From positions 1 through 60,488 of the forward strand of contig JAUCBJ010006657.1 of the NCBI GenBank assembly GCA_032718475.1: 60,488 nt of DNA. The letters run 5' to 3'. This document shows positions 30,481 through 42,524 of this stretch, piece by piece. A program made the translations under genes and the position numbers. The DNA is from Nemertoderma westbladi. Lineage: Eukaryota; Xenacoelomorpha; Nemertodermatida; Nemertodermatidae. Below the pieces are notes generated by a model, which saw only the letters and a list, made by a program, of their open reading frames with translations, was not told the origin of the DNA and made no database searches. The number at the start of each line of letters is the position of its first letter. Positions within the stretch are counted from its first letter, which is position 1.

Positions 30481-33266
30481 GACATTATTATTATATCTAT
30501 TTTTGCTTTATGTTTATTGTTATTTATATTCTAATTTATAAACTAATTTAGTTTTGGAACTTGTCATCAGTTTTTAAGCGTATTGGATCCTTTTTTTGTC
30601 CTTTTTTTCCATTGTTTTTTCTTTTCTTTTTTCGGAAAATTCACTCTGCTGTTACATGTTGTAGCAGGTGTCAATTCACTACAACAACTGTTGTCAACAA
30701 ATTAATGCAAATCTAATAATTGGTCATTGTTAATTTGTATTGTTCTGGGGTAATATCAACTCTTCTTATATTTTCAGTGTTTATATGGGACTAACAAAAC
30801 TGCAGTAGTAATTACATTGTTGTACTTTTAAATGTTCATAATTTTCTATTGTTCTATAGCTACCATTTATCAATTTAAATTAATTACACTTTATTTGAAC
30901 CAACTACAGCATCTATAATTGGCGTTGGGTTCATTCATTCACAATTTTAGCATTCCCGTTGATATCAAGTTTCCTTTCCCTCTTTCCGCATTTCCCTATT
31001 TTAATTAATTTACTTATGATCTCTTGCTGGTAATTTAAAACAGTGCTCTTCTTAAAGGGGATTCTATTCAACAACGCTAAAACACCTACACAACTTATTT
31101 AAATATTTCAAAGCACATTTCCTAGCTCTTTTTTTTTTTTGGAAATATCAATTCCTTTTAATACTTCTTTTGAACCTTGTTTTATCCTTATTTTCTTGCC
31201 TTGGAGTGCGTCTTATCCTTTTTTTACTTATTTTAAAATATCCATTCCTTTTTTTTCTCAATTTTTTTTGGCTGGGAGGGCTGCAACATAGTCACGGAGT
31301 GTTGTAGGCCGTCAATATAGACCTGTCTACAGAATCTCATTGTCTAAGAGGCGGTTCGTTATTATTATTTCTAAATTTTGTAAAGGGCTGGGAGAAGGCG
31401 TTCTAGAATGCTTTGGAAATTTAATATAGGAAACCACTGAAAATCGGAATGCATTCTAGAAGCTTTGAAGGGAACCACACATATAGGGAACAGTAGCCTA
31501 TAGAACTTGTATCTATGGTACACTCTCATTTGTGCAATCGTTTCATCTGCGTTAATTATATTATGTTTTGATTTTAAATCAACATTTAATACAATGATTA
31601 ATTCGATGATTATAATATACAATACATATCTATTTACATGCATTTACATTCATGTAATTAAATTAAAATGTCAATGGAAAATGCCATATAAAGTAAGTTG
31701 CTATTAAAAATGCATTTCTATCGGCAGATCTCTTCAGATTCGATGTTTAGCTATTGACGTTGTTTTTGTTTAAATAACTTTTTGATATGTTGATATTTCG
31801 TATATACTGTAACCTGCTCCTTTCCCTTAATTAATAATTAATATTGCTAATTTATCAGAGACAAGATATTAATTCGCCGAGATGGGCTTAAGAATACAAT
31901 TAAGTATTACGTTGTTAACTCCGTATAACATTTAATTCCATTACTGCTACTGGTCATAAAATATAATTTGCGTGTGGCCTTCCAGAAGCTAAGATAAAAG
32001 CAGTTAATTAAGCTTTAATTAAGTTATACGGTAAAAAAATATCATATTTCTGCCTGCCCTGTAATGGTAATTAATTATTTTATAGTATAATATATAAATA
32101 ATTATACAGCTGTAATCCCCATACGCCATTCCATTATAGTTTTTAATTAGTTCAAGTGATTTGCTTTAAGAAATGTGTTTTTAATTTAATAAACGTAGCA
32201 TAATCCATCATTCCATGGCGTGCTTGCTCTTGCCGGTGGTGCTGAGAATCAGTCCAACCAGTTCCACTTCACCACTACTCCAGGAAAGTGTAATTGCATC
32301 TATAGGACATGCAATAGTGTTAGGCGTTTAGGCCCCATACTAATAAGACAGCTTGCTTATTGTTTATCTCGCAAAATGATTGGCTGATTATTTAGAATAA
32401 CGATACGACTTGAATATATTATTTAAAAAAAAACAATTTTCTGTTAATACCTGCATGTCATCAACCGCATCTGTGTGCCTTTGGGTTGGGATGGTGCAGA
32501 TTAAAAGGGGGTTGAAAGCGATCAACTTTCCCCTCGCCCTCGATGATTTATTTGCGGTTTGGTTAATTTCTTAAAAAAATATATAGATTTTGTGATACAA
32601 TTGCTCAACTTTAATATAATCTCATAACTGAGCCTCGTGCTGCGCGAAGGCCCCACGAACGTGTCCTAAGGACGTATATATACGTCCTGGTGTTTATTGC
32701 TGCCAATGGGGATGATTCAAGTTTAGGTTATTCTAGCAGTGTTTATCCATTGCTTAGGACAGTATACTACCCGTTTTAGTTAAAAAAGTGATCGGAGTTT
32801 GAGTTAGAGGTTGGAATTCAACCAATCAGTGATGAGCTCCTTTTCAGAGACAGCAGGCTGCTTATTGAAAGCAGATTGATTGTACCTTGTACTGTACAGT
32901 AGGATATGGCAGAGGTTTGAATGAGTAGCCCTTGAGAATTCCAACCAATCAGAGTTTATTTCCCTGTCAAGCTTGACACTGTAATAATCTACTTTGTAAA
33001 TAAATAAATACATGACTGAAAAGTGAAAAGTGAAATCATGGTATTCTTCATATTGGTGAATTACGTAATTGTATTTCGTAAATAAAATAATGGGAATGAT
33101 GATTGTTCCTGTACTAGCATCCTGGTGGATTATTGTGGTAATTCTGCAATAATGAAGCTATATTGCATTTTAGTATTACAATAATTATTCATTTATATTT
33201 ATCATTCATTTATAGTTTATATCCAGGGCTCTGCCTTGATAAATGCTTTGCAGATTATCATTGCCA
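30481..33266. other. AT-rich sequence downstream of the Helitron-like gene
   Basis: No gene is recognised. An 8-bp stem with one G-T pair and an 11-base loop (31281-31288 with 31300-31307) is a weak candidate for a Helitron 3' hairpin. Part of a recurrent motif (CTGTAACCTGCTCCTTTCC) is at about 31808-31826. A perfect palindrome is at 32669-32688. Confidence 0.4.
32669..32688. repeat. Second copy of the 20-bp palindrome
   Basis: AGGACGTATATATACGTCCT, identical to 12781-12800. The preceding CCTA is also shared. It may belong to a dispersed element whose other parts have been lost. Confidence 0.8.
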
Positions 33267-33962
33267 ATTTATCACTGCCAATTCGGCCATTAAATATTGT
33301 TATACCTGAAGCAATACATAAGGCTAAAAGTCTATGACCATATGTATTGACTACTATGTCCTTATTTACTCTACTAGACTGTACACAACTTGTTGCAAGG
33401 TCTAAGTCGTCACATACATAGTTATCCGGTAAATATTCCAGTAGATTGGACAGGCCAAGCGAATCATTATCAATATAATCATTTATAATGCCTGTTCCTG
33501 TGTTTAGTTCACCACAATTAACAACTTTTCAGAATCACTTATAGCACTAATAATAGTATTCTCGATAAAATCGAAGGTTGATATGGGATCACTTTCTTGT
33601 GCAGTCGATTTTGAAGGCGGGAATATAATATACTGCACATATTGGGAGACTTTGACCAGCTCTAAGCCAGAGTATGTCTTCATGAGGGAAAATATCCTCC
33701 AATGTGATTTAGGCGCTTAATTCCTGCTTATAATATATAATAATTATTCCACCACTAAAACGTTTTTATGCTTTGTCGCACTTTTATGCTTTGATTTACG
33801 ACAATTTACAAAAAATGTATAACCAAGAATATCAACACTGTGAACAAAGTTAGGGTTCAACCAGGTTTCAGCGCAGATAAATAGGTCATATTTACTAACG
33901 AGCATCAGGAAGTTAGGATCACCTAATTTCGAAATCAGTCCATCGACATTTAAAAAACCCAC
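33267..33962 (-). pseudogene. LINE endonuclease fragment, antisense
   Basis: The minus strand encodes the N-terminal part of an APE-type LINE endonuclease. 33962-33744 reads MGFLNVDGLISKL and DLFICAETWLNP, and, after interruptions, about 33360-33267 reads GHRLLALCIASGITIFNGR. The fragment stops at the exact point where the LINE at 10390-12766 begins, with 27 identical bases shared (12740-12766 and 33267-33293). It is decayed, with stops at several places. Confidence 0.75.
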
Positions 33963-34189
33963 GTTTAAGTATGCTGGTGTAAAAGAAGAGAGGCCATTAT
34001 TGGAATATTACATAAGCTCTGTGTCATTATATTTGCCTGTCAGTGTTCAAACCTCTACGGCAAACGCTCGAGTCTTACACCCCATAAACGGCATAAACTA
34101 CAAAAGAATGTATAGAATCAGGCAGGACAGTTTCCAGTTTAGTTCCTGTATGTTTCAATATAGTTCGTGCGTTTAGATGGTTAAAGCTG

Positions 34190-34460
34190 TAAACGACGAT
34201 GGTGGTAGGTTGAAGGCCCTTCACATAATGTTGTTTATGGACGACACTGTTATTTTTGTGACCTCTCGCGAAAATTTGATAATGACATTTGATTACGTTA
34301 CATTTTCGCGCCCAGTCTGGTATGATTGTAAATCAAAAGAAAACTGAATTTCTTGCTGTGAATGGAACTCCAGAGGATAAAAGAAAGATCGAAATTGACG
34401 AAGTTACTGTAAATAATTGAGATAGATATGTGAACTTGGGGTAAGTTATGTGACTACACC
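34190..34460 (+). pseudogene. LINE reverse transcriptase remnant
   Basis: The plus strand encodes ALHIMLFMDDTVIFVTSREN, a reverse transcriptase catalytic motif in the form FMDD, followed after a frameshift by GMIVNQKKTEFLAVNG, the typical next block. Nothing else of the element is present. Confidence 0.65.
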
Positions 34461-34882
34461 GATGATATGCGGTTTCAAGATTACGTTTAATCGGGTATTA
34501 TAATCAATCATAAAAATGATCGATGTTATCCTCCCCCCCCCCCCCTAACACACTGACAACGTATTGTCAATGTGTTACTATACTGTAGCGGGCACAAATG
34601 ATAACTTCAAATATAAATTACATAAATTATATTTTATAATTAATTAATTATTGATACTAAATTAAATAAGTTATACATTAGGTATAAATTAATATTCTAA
34701 AAGACCACTGGGTAGGTCGACCTTCCTTTATCAGTTCCATTTGTTTGTTCCTACAATATTGTTGGATAGGGCCTCCTAAGTGGAACAATATTTATATTTC
34801 CGGTAGTAAAACTATAGAATTTTCTAGTAACAACTATTACAAAATAAAATGTTGTTTCTTAATAAAACGAATCCTAATATAA
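34461..34882. other. Intergenic sequence downstream of the PRDM9-like gene
   Basis: AT-rich with a C13 run at about 34532-34545. No gene recognised. Confidence 0.4.
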
Positions 34883-34888
34883 TTTATT
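34883..34888 (-). promoter_or_regulatory. Possible poly(A) signal of the PRDM9-like gene
   Basis: AATAAA on the minus strand, about 91 bases past the stop codon. Confidence 0.5.
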
Positions 34889-34978
34889 TAGTCTATTCTT
34901 CCTTGAGGGAAAGAAGAAGTTCAGGTAATTAATCAGATCGAGAGACTAGAGACTTTCCTTCCCTCGATAAACAACAGA

Positions 34979-37077
34979 TTACTGATTCTCCACGCTGTGC
35001 TGGTTGCGTTTATGGGTCGATAGATTCGATGTTTGGGAGAACGCTTTACCACAAGTATCACAGATGTAGGGTTTATCTCCTGTGTGGATACGTTGGTGGG
35101 TTTTTAGATCGGAACTCCTGGTGAATGATTTACTACAGACGTTACAACTGTAGGGTTTATCTCCTGTGTGGATACGTTGGTGGGTTGTTAGATAGGAACT
35201 TGTGGTGAATGATTTACTACAAACGTTACAAATGTAGGGTTTATCTCCAGTGTGGATACGTTGGTGGGTTGTAAGATGGGAACTGTTGGCGAATGATTTA
35301 CTACAGACGTTACAACTGTAGGGTTTATCTCCTGTGTGGATGCGTTGGTGGGTTGTAAGATGGGAACTGTTGGTGAATGATTTACTGCAGACGTTACAAC
35401 TGTAGGGTTTATCTCCTGTGTGAGTACGATTGTGTTGTATTAGAGAGCCGTTCTCTGAGAAAGCTTTGTTGCACATAATACATTGGAACGGTTTCTCACC
35501 AGAGTGAGTGCGTTGGTGGCGTGTTAGATGGGACTGTGTGCTGAAACCTTTACTACATGTAGAGCAGCTGAACGGTTTCTCCCCGGAATGAGTGCGTCGG
35601 TGGGTTGTTAGACTGGACTGTCGGCTGAAAGCTTTACTACATGTAGAGCAGCTGAACGGTTTCTCGCCTGAGTGAACCCGTTCGTGCTCCATTAGTTGGG
35701 ATTTATATCCAAACACTTTCCCACAAGAACTACATCCCAAACAATCAACAGGTTTATCTAAACTGGAACGTTCCTTAGGACCAGTAGGAACGTTGGAACC
35801 CGAACCTGTTGGAGTAGAACCGGGTTCCTTGTGTTTCCGTTTTAAATGGGAAACGAGAAAAGATTCCACGGTGTAGACGATGTCGCAATGTTCGCAAGGG
35901 AATTTATGTAAACTCTTATCGTGAACTAAATCTAATCTCTTCCGCTCAGCACATCCACCTCGACTACTTTGGTGTCTAAGAATTGCCTCCTGATTATCGG
36001 ACCGGTAACTTCCACACCCGGTACACAGAATCATCCCGTCTTCCATAACTTTCATCCCCAATATCTTATTCTTTGGTTGTTTGGTAATTAATCCCAATTC
36101 CTCCGCGTATTCCGTTCCGTACCAAACAAGGAGTTCCGTACCGGCTGCAACTGGTTTACAGACCCGATAATACATATCCTCTCTGAACTGGAAAGCACTA
36201 ACTGTTTGTTCCTCCTCCCATTTGGCGCAGTTTACGAAGCGCATCCAATTAGACTTGTACTCCCATCTCCCGCTGACAGTAAAGAATTTACCCACATCGT
36301 CCAACATCAACCAGCTGTAACCGTCAGACTTGCCGGGTTTAGGTTTACCAGGTTTCCTCTCTCCGCCATAAGGGCCAAATAATGTTCCCGGATTCAAGTC
36401 GACCTTGGTAAACACTCCTTTATTATGAATCTGAGATTTCTTTATCTCCAAACACGAGGGAATTGTTCTGCTGCCCCGGTTCCTTCCTCCACGAGTGGTT
36501 TCGGTATTCGGTACGAAGTTAAACTCCCCGTGTACCGGACACTGTAAGTCACTATATTCCTCGCTGCAATGGTCGCAGAATATAAAGTTATTGAATGATT
36601 TTATTGGACAGTTGCGGTTGGCGTAATCGACTTCCTTTCTGGGTCGTAAACCACATCGGGGTTCGAAAGGAGCCGTCGATTTAGGAGAGACGATGACATT
36701 TAAATCCGACTCAACTGTAGAAGAACCCGAAATCTCTTCAACTATTTCTTCTCCCTCGGCTACTGAGGCCGGACTTCCCCCACTAGAAGTCCTTCCCGCT
36801 CCCGAACCAACGCGTCCCAAACTGTTAGCGAGTTTATCGTTAACCGATTCCTCGGCACTCGGTACACATGGACCAACAGTATCCGAGTGTCTACCGGAAC
36901 TGACGTCATCCAACAGATCGATCGCTGTATCAGATCGATCCACATCGGGAATACATTCCAGCTGTCCTTTTATTTCCTCGATGGAATCAGTTGTAACGAT
37001 AAACGATGACGAATTAAAACCTCCTGTTTCCCTGATAATATCGGTCGGAGATAAAGTCACTGAGTTCCCTTCTGCGG
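34979..37077 (-). CDS. PRDM9: PRDM9-like histone methyltransferase, last exon (SSXRD, PR/SET, zinc fingers)
   Basis: This exon encodes an acidic/serine-rich leader and an SSXRD-like basic motif CGLRPRKEVDYANRN (about residue 134). Next come a zinc knuckle (CDHCSEEYSDLQCPVHG) and a PR/SET domain with GYSWL, NWMRFVNCA and ELLVWYGTEYAEELG. Then an isolated C2H2 finger and nine tandem C2H2 fingers joined by H(S/T)G(E/D)KP linkers to the C-terminus. This order is that of PRDM9, which trimethylates histone H3 at its bound sites and directs meiotic double-strand breaks; residues of the SET active site appear conserved. The frame has no ATG before the SET domain and has an in-frame stop at 37094-37096, so it must be spliced. 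An acceptor CTTTCAG (AG at 37078-37079) joins in phase with the KRAB exon at 40840-41401. A close PRDM7/11-type paralogue is the alternative. Confidence 0.85.
35063..35398 (-). repeat. 84-bp zinc-finger minisatellite in the PRDM9-like gene
   Basis: Fingers 5 to 8 are near-identical 84-base units. Framework residues CNVCSKSF and THQRIHTGDKPY are constant. Differences concentrate at DNA-contact positions -1, 3 and neighbours: N/H, N/H, T/Y and R/D at positions -1/3. The boundaries given are approximate. Confidence 0.8.
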
Positions 37078-37930
37078 CTGAAAGCGGCCATGTTTAATTA
37101 ATTACTAATTTTATAGAAGTTTTAATTGGTTAATAATATATCCACATATTAAATTCTTATTCATTGATATATTGATTGATTAAATGAATATTAGCATATC
37201 TCGAGATATGCACATTATTTTTGGGAACTTATTTATGATGCAAAATATACCAAATCTCTAGAAGTTTCAAACTTGTTATTATCATGCCGTGTTAATAAAA
37301 GTTAGTGTAATCGCCCACTCTGAGCAAGCAGGTAGTTTCATTTAGGCTATTAACCCTAGCTGGCCCGGGCTAATTTACTACCCGGTACGTAGGCTACAGT
37401 AATTGGCCCGTGGGGGTGGTGGGGAGGTCATTTTAGACAATTTTTAAATCTTTGTCTTAAAAATTCAAATTTTGAATGTATAAGAGTTTTCAAGATCGTT
37501 GATCACGATAATGCTAAAAATATTTTCTGGCGATTCAACCATCATTGTTAGTGTTATTTATAGCAAAATGCCTTTGGTTTGGCAATTCTGAAGCTATACA
37601 GGTGTTCAAGGTCGCTGATCACGATAGATCTCGTTAAAAATCATTCGAGGTAACGCAACAATCGTTTTGTTGAATTTCTCCAAATTAAATTCATATCGAG
37701 AAAAATCATTTTGAAATTACCAATTGAGGGAAAGGAACAGTTTATATAGATTGTACTTTCTAACAAAAATAATAAACGAATATCATTAATTAAATTAATA
37801 AGTAATTCAACAGGACTAAGAATGATCCAACTCTATAGCAAATGGAGCGGAAAAAAATGAATTAATTAAAAATCATTAATTAAAAATTAATAAAAATGAG
37901 TCTAGGTTACAGTGTCAGCATACTACAATA

Positions 37931-39128
37931 TAGGGTAAACTGGGGTGAAGTGAGCTATTTTTTAATTTATTTTTTTAAATATAGAAATTTGTATTATTTC
38001 CATTCTCTAAAATCATTATAATGTCTACAAAATTGTACAAAATAACTTACGACAGTTTGAAATTTCGAAGCAATTAAATTTTTTACAAAATATGTAAAAA
38101 AAAAGTTGAAAATTCATGCATACAAACTTTTTGGTTATTTTTTTTAAAATACAAAATAATAAACAACGAATTAAGGTAGAGAGTTGTCATTACCGCAAAT
38201 AATGGTAAATACGTGATACTTGAGATATCCCGTGCAATTTTTGTCATTCTACAACTAATTATTTACTTAATTAATTAATTAATTTGGTTCACTTTACCCC
38301 TTAAATATATTGGCAATGGGGTAAAGTGAGCTATTGAAATTTTGGTGCTGTTTATGTTTTAGAAAATTTTATATTTCATTATTATCTCTTAATTTGTAAC
38401 AGAATGTTGTTTGGATGTCGGGGAGGCCCTAACTCTAGGTTTTAGCTGTCAGGTCAGGCCCGAGGTCGGTCTAATAAATAAAGGTCTTAGGCCTGCAGAT
38501 TAGTACCAGTAGTGCTACAATTTCCACTACTAGGCCTACTGTATTCAGGTTTCTTGTTTGTTTTTGGTTATTTAGATTTATAATAGGGCCTAATAATTTT
38601 GTAATGTTCTATAATTCATAATTCGTTGGCCTATAGCAGTATAGCCTACTGTATGTTTATCTATTTTTTACAAACATAAAAATGGTTCACTTTACCCCCA
38701 GAAAATTACTAAATGGGGTAAAATGGTTTTAGACCTCATTTTCGAGGGAAGCTCACTTTGCCTCATGAGTGGGGTAAAGTGAGCCATTCGAAATGTCAAA
38801 AAAAATAAATAATCTGCCTTTAATAGGCAAATTATCTCTTGATTTTTTCATAAGGCAATCACTGATTGGGGTTAAATGGTTTGGCAAATGATTTTAGAGC
38901 TAGCTCACTTTTCCCCATGAGTGGGGTAAATTGAGCTACTTGTGTGCTCTAAACAAAAGGTATAATTTGACTATTTAATAGGCAAATTATGTTATAATTT
39001 TTGTGAGATTGTTTAGAGCAATAATGTAGTGCACAAAGAAATACATTTGTATTTCCTCAATGAGAAAGTAACTATTTTTAAAACACGAAAAACTACAAAA
39101 GTAGCTCACTTCACCCCAGTTTACCCTA
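37931..39128. mobile_element. TA-flanked inverted-repeat element in the PRDM9-like intron
   Basis: The ends 37931-37956 and 39103-39128 are perfect 26-base inverted repeats (outer word TAGGGTAAACTGGGGTGAAG). The TA at the extremes is probably the target duplication, as in Tc1/mariner-type insertions. Inside, several more copies of TTCACTTTACCCC and GGGGTAAAGTGAGC occur in both orientations (for example near 38287, 38317, 38684, 38770 and 38905), like multiple transposase-binding sites. No transposase is seen. Confidence 0.85.
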
Positions 39129-39133
39129 TTAAT

Positions 39134-40212
39134 TAGGGGTGTACCGGATTTCCGGCCGGTTTTTGAGAAAAAAATCCCTTTCCGGCTCAGGCTCCGGCCG
39201 GATTTCAATTTTTTCGCCGGATTTCAATTTCAACGAATTGTTGCCAAAATTTACAATTAATGTAAATTTTCAAAAAAAAACATCAAACTAAGTTTTATTT
39301 TAAATTAAAACAAATTTAAACATAAACAAATACAATGTAATACAAAACAATTATTTTCATAGTTTGTATCATATTCATTCATATTATGGATGATAAAGTC
39401 TGTAGCAGAGCTATTATTGTATGACTATCTACATGCTGAGCTGACCGACTACTTTTTACCAAGAATATTTGTATTTGGTTGGGCTCAGCCTCACTAACAC
39501 TTAATATATAATAAATAGTACATTGTATGGCCATATACTAATTAAGCTTACCACCGTGAATGACCAGTTTATATATTCGACAGGCAATTTAGAAACTAGT
39601 AAATACAATTTAAATCAGAGAGTATATACAAAAACTACACCTATTATTTCTTCGTTCTATTTTTCAATGTCCCTTTTTTATCAAATCAATTCATTATATC
39701 AAATCGGCTTAGGTTATGGTACAAAAATATTAGTTTCTCTCCACGATCCGGAAGTAGACGAGAGCGTTTCTCATCAAATACATTACCAGCCTCTACAAAT
39801 ATTCACTCGGAATAAATTGAAGACGCTGGTGATACTAAATATATGTACAAGTATTTGTAAATTAGGAAATAATTCCTTATTTGCAGCCAACCAACGCAAA
39901 ACGCACTTCTCGTCCCGTTTAGTAGGGATAATTGACATATACTTACTAATCTACTTCTGAATTATTGTTAAAGTCAAAGTAACCTTGCTGATCATGATCC
40001 AGCACGTTATCTACGTATCGACGCAGGACCTAACACCCAAAGGATCAAATGACGTGGTATCCTCCCTCCCTCCAGTTCTGTTCATGCATAAAGGTACCAT
40101 ATAGCTGATTCAAGGAAAAAATCCGGCTCTGGCCGGAATTCCGGCCGGATTTTTTCTACAAATCCGGCTCCGGCCTGGCCGGTTTGAAAGTAGTCAATCC
40201 GGCACATCCCTA
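39134..40212 (-). mobile_element. Truncated hAT transposon with transposase C-terminal relic
   Basis: The ends are inverted repeats: TAGGGGTGTACCGGATT at the left against AATCCGGCACATCCCTA at the right. Further GGCCGG-rich subterminal repeats are found at both ends. On the minus strand about 39930-39690 encodes a broken hATC dimerisation domain, with SPASS, a SERIFVEAGN-like string, RSRLLPD and LIFLYHNL; stops and frameshifts are present. The N-terminal transposase part is missing. No clean 8-bp target duplication was found. The plus-strand 145-codon frame over it is a shadow. Confidence 0.7.
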
Positions 40213-40839
40213 ATATAAATGAATAAACATTTATAAATATAAACATTTGTTTGGTTAATGAATAATCAATGACATTGAATGAATAAAGTTCCCGTAAAAT
40301 ATTGGGAGAAACATCATATTTTGTGCGGGAAGTATCGCTTTTGGTTGAAAGTAAATTAAATTTGGGCAGAAATAACGGTTTGAGTAAATTAATTACTTTT
40401 TCGGATCGCCGAGATATTTAAATTGGGGGATGTAACCTGTTGGAGCTATTAAAGAACATTAACAAACACAACGGGAAATAATAGCAGCAAACTATATGGC
40501 AGAAATTGTGGAAGGGGGAGTTTACCAATTAATTATGCTAAATTAATTAATAAATGCTGAAGGTAATTAATTACCGATCCGGAAATATAATAGATAAATA
40601 ACTGTTTGAACTGTTACCGGTATGTATTGCTTTTTTACACAATATAGGCTATAGCGGGAAAAAATGTTTAAGAAGATTCCGTCCTACTGTGATTGGCCAT
40701 GACATTTCCCCAATAATTTTCCCTCAATAAATACGAGCGCGATTCTGTAACGAGTGAAATTTATGTTGAGATAAATAATATATCTCGGTGAAATATGTAA
40801 AAACAAAATTATTTAATTACTATGGCCGTTTTCAACCAC

Positions 40840-41401
40840 CGTGATTCTCTCCAGTGATAGACTCTGTTTCATTCACGTCTTTCATGTGAAAATCGAAACT
40901 TCCTTCTGCGCTCAGATAACTGCCACTTCCCTCGCTACGCTCGATGCTGTCGCAGTACCATTCATACGGACCTGGCGGAGAATCCGTCGCTTTCCTTCTG
41001 TAATAAGGAAGTACCAGATCCGAGTTGGTACAGGCCACGGATTCCTTGTCTGAATCATCCTCACAAACATCGACAATAATATCCTCAAATATGGAGTGAT
41101 CCATAGAGAGTGATCCATCTTCTTCTTCGTCTTCATCTAAAACATCCATTGGTTCGTCGTTGATACCAACTATCTTATCTTCAGGAATAACTTTCCTCCC
41201 AGACACTCTATTAGTCCTTTCCTTCATAAAATCTGGGGGTTCTATTGGCTTGGTTCTGAGTTCGTTAAAACCTAATGACGTCAGCATCTCGAATTGTTCC
41301 TTCAAGGCCAACGATCGACGCCTATCAAAGATGCTCATTAACTCCCATTCGTTGTCGGTGAAATATTGACGGATGGAATCGAACTCGGAATCCATTGACA
41401 T
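40840..41401 (-). CDS. PRDM9: PRDM9-like gene, KRAB-domain exon
   Basis: The first about 50 residues (FDSIRQYFTDNEWELM, then an LKEQFEMLTSLGFN segment) match the KRAB-type domain of PRDM9, which has the pattern F-x2-I-x2-YF-x3-EW. KRAB in PRDM9 mediates protein-protein contact. The rest is acidic linker. The unspliced frame runs on only to a stop at about 40832. A donor GT at 40838-40839 after CACG ends the exon in phase 1, which fits the acceptor at 37078. A second phase-compatible GT lies three bases on. The intron is about 3.76 kb and contains two DNA transposons. The start ATG at 41399-41401 is followed by a second ATG two codons later; a further upstream exon is possible. Confidence 0.75.
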
Positions 41402-42279
41402 CTCGAAGAGTAAATATATGATATAAAGTGATTTAAAAATACAATATACTATTACAATACAGTTGGAATTTTTGATATTCTAAAAGTAGAACATAAACTG
41501 CAAAACGAATAGAATATATTCAGTGATACAGTAGGTACTGTAGTAGCTTGCTAAATTAAGCTATTGTATACGGTGGCTGAAAGCGGCTGTAGGATAGGTG
41601 TCATACGGGCCTGGTCTGGACGGTGTCTGTCGGTCTGTAAGTAGGTCGACGGTTAACGCTATAAAAATAATCTACTGGAAAATGAAAAAATTAACGGAAA
41701 CAAACGCTCGCGATTGGCGGTTTCCAATGTGGGAATTTTGAAACTCACTATAGTTTTGTACGGTTGTTTAAGCGGTATACATAGTATATGCAGCACCCTG
41801 GTTTAGTGTGACATTCCTGGTCTCCCAATCATTCCTAGCCCAAACCTGGCTTTCATCCTTATCTGGTGGATAAATGGGAACTTACTGTGGAAGATCACCT
41901 ATATTGGTGAACAGGCATTCCTTGGCTTAACGAGCCTAAAAGATTCTCCCATTCATTAAGTGGTAGTATTCACTTGCAACATAAAGTTTATGTTTATTTT
42001 ACTGTGTATTACACTTTATTTTACTTTAATATCTGTACAATATATTTTCCGTAATTTTTCCTCTATTTTAAACAACAACCGAACAAATACAGAAATGTTG
42101 ATTGCATTTGTACCGTTATGTAGTCATTTGAATATAGGATCAGGTGACAAAGTCAGGTGGGATAACTACTACTATAATCGGCCTGCTGCATTGAAACTGC
42201 ACATTGAGATGCTATGCCAGCTTAACAAAAACATATTCTCACCATCATGCAATCCACAGTTGACAAGCCCAATGGAGCG
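41402..42279. other. Region upstream of the PRDM9-like KRAB exon
   Basis: It probably holds the promoter and any 5' UTR of the PRDM9-like gene. A GCCAAT word on the minus strand lies near 41713-41718. About 41808-41960 looks like a repeat of unknown family. No other gene is recognised. Confidence 0.35.
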
Positions 42280-42524
42280 TGCATTAAGAATGCTATGCCA
42301 ATCAAAGTTGCACCGCCACAACTCCCTATCCCCCATGAATTTAAGGAAATTATTCACATTATTGAAAAGAGGATTTAGGAGGCGTTCCACGAAAGTCACG
42401 GGCTGCCACCATGCTTATTCACTCCATGAGGACGCCAATGTCCTGCAAAGCGGGGGCGGTTCTGTTCAAGTGTCAAGCTAGGGGAGACTAATGAAACACC
42501 TCCAAGGTTGTACAGACTGATAGA
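42280..42524 (-). pseudogene. LINE fragment, left half of a copy split by the BEL/Pao insertion
   Basis: Antisense to, and clearly related to, 9885-10140 of the LINE at 8885-10192. Shared words include CACCATGCTTATTCACTCCATGAGG and AATGAAACACCTCCAA in reverse complement. The next portion of the same LINE resumes at 55467. Confidence 0.75.

Noticed and set aside
39523-39960. Plus-strand 145-codon frame
   Set aside because: The minus strand of the same stretch encodes a hATC dimerisation relic, so this is a shadow.
41960-42481. Plus-strand 173-codon frame
   Set aside because: Its second half is the reverse complement of a LINE coding region and the first half has no recognisable content.
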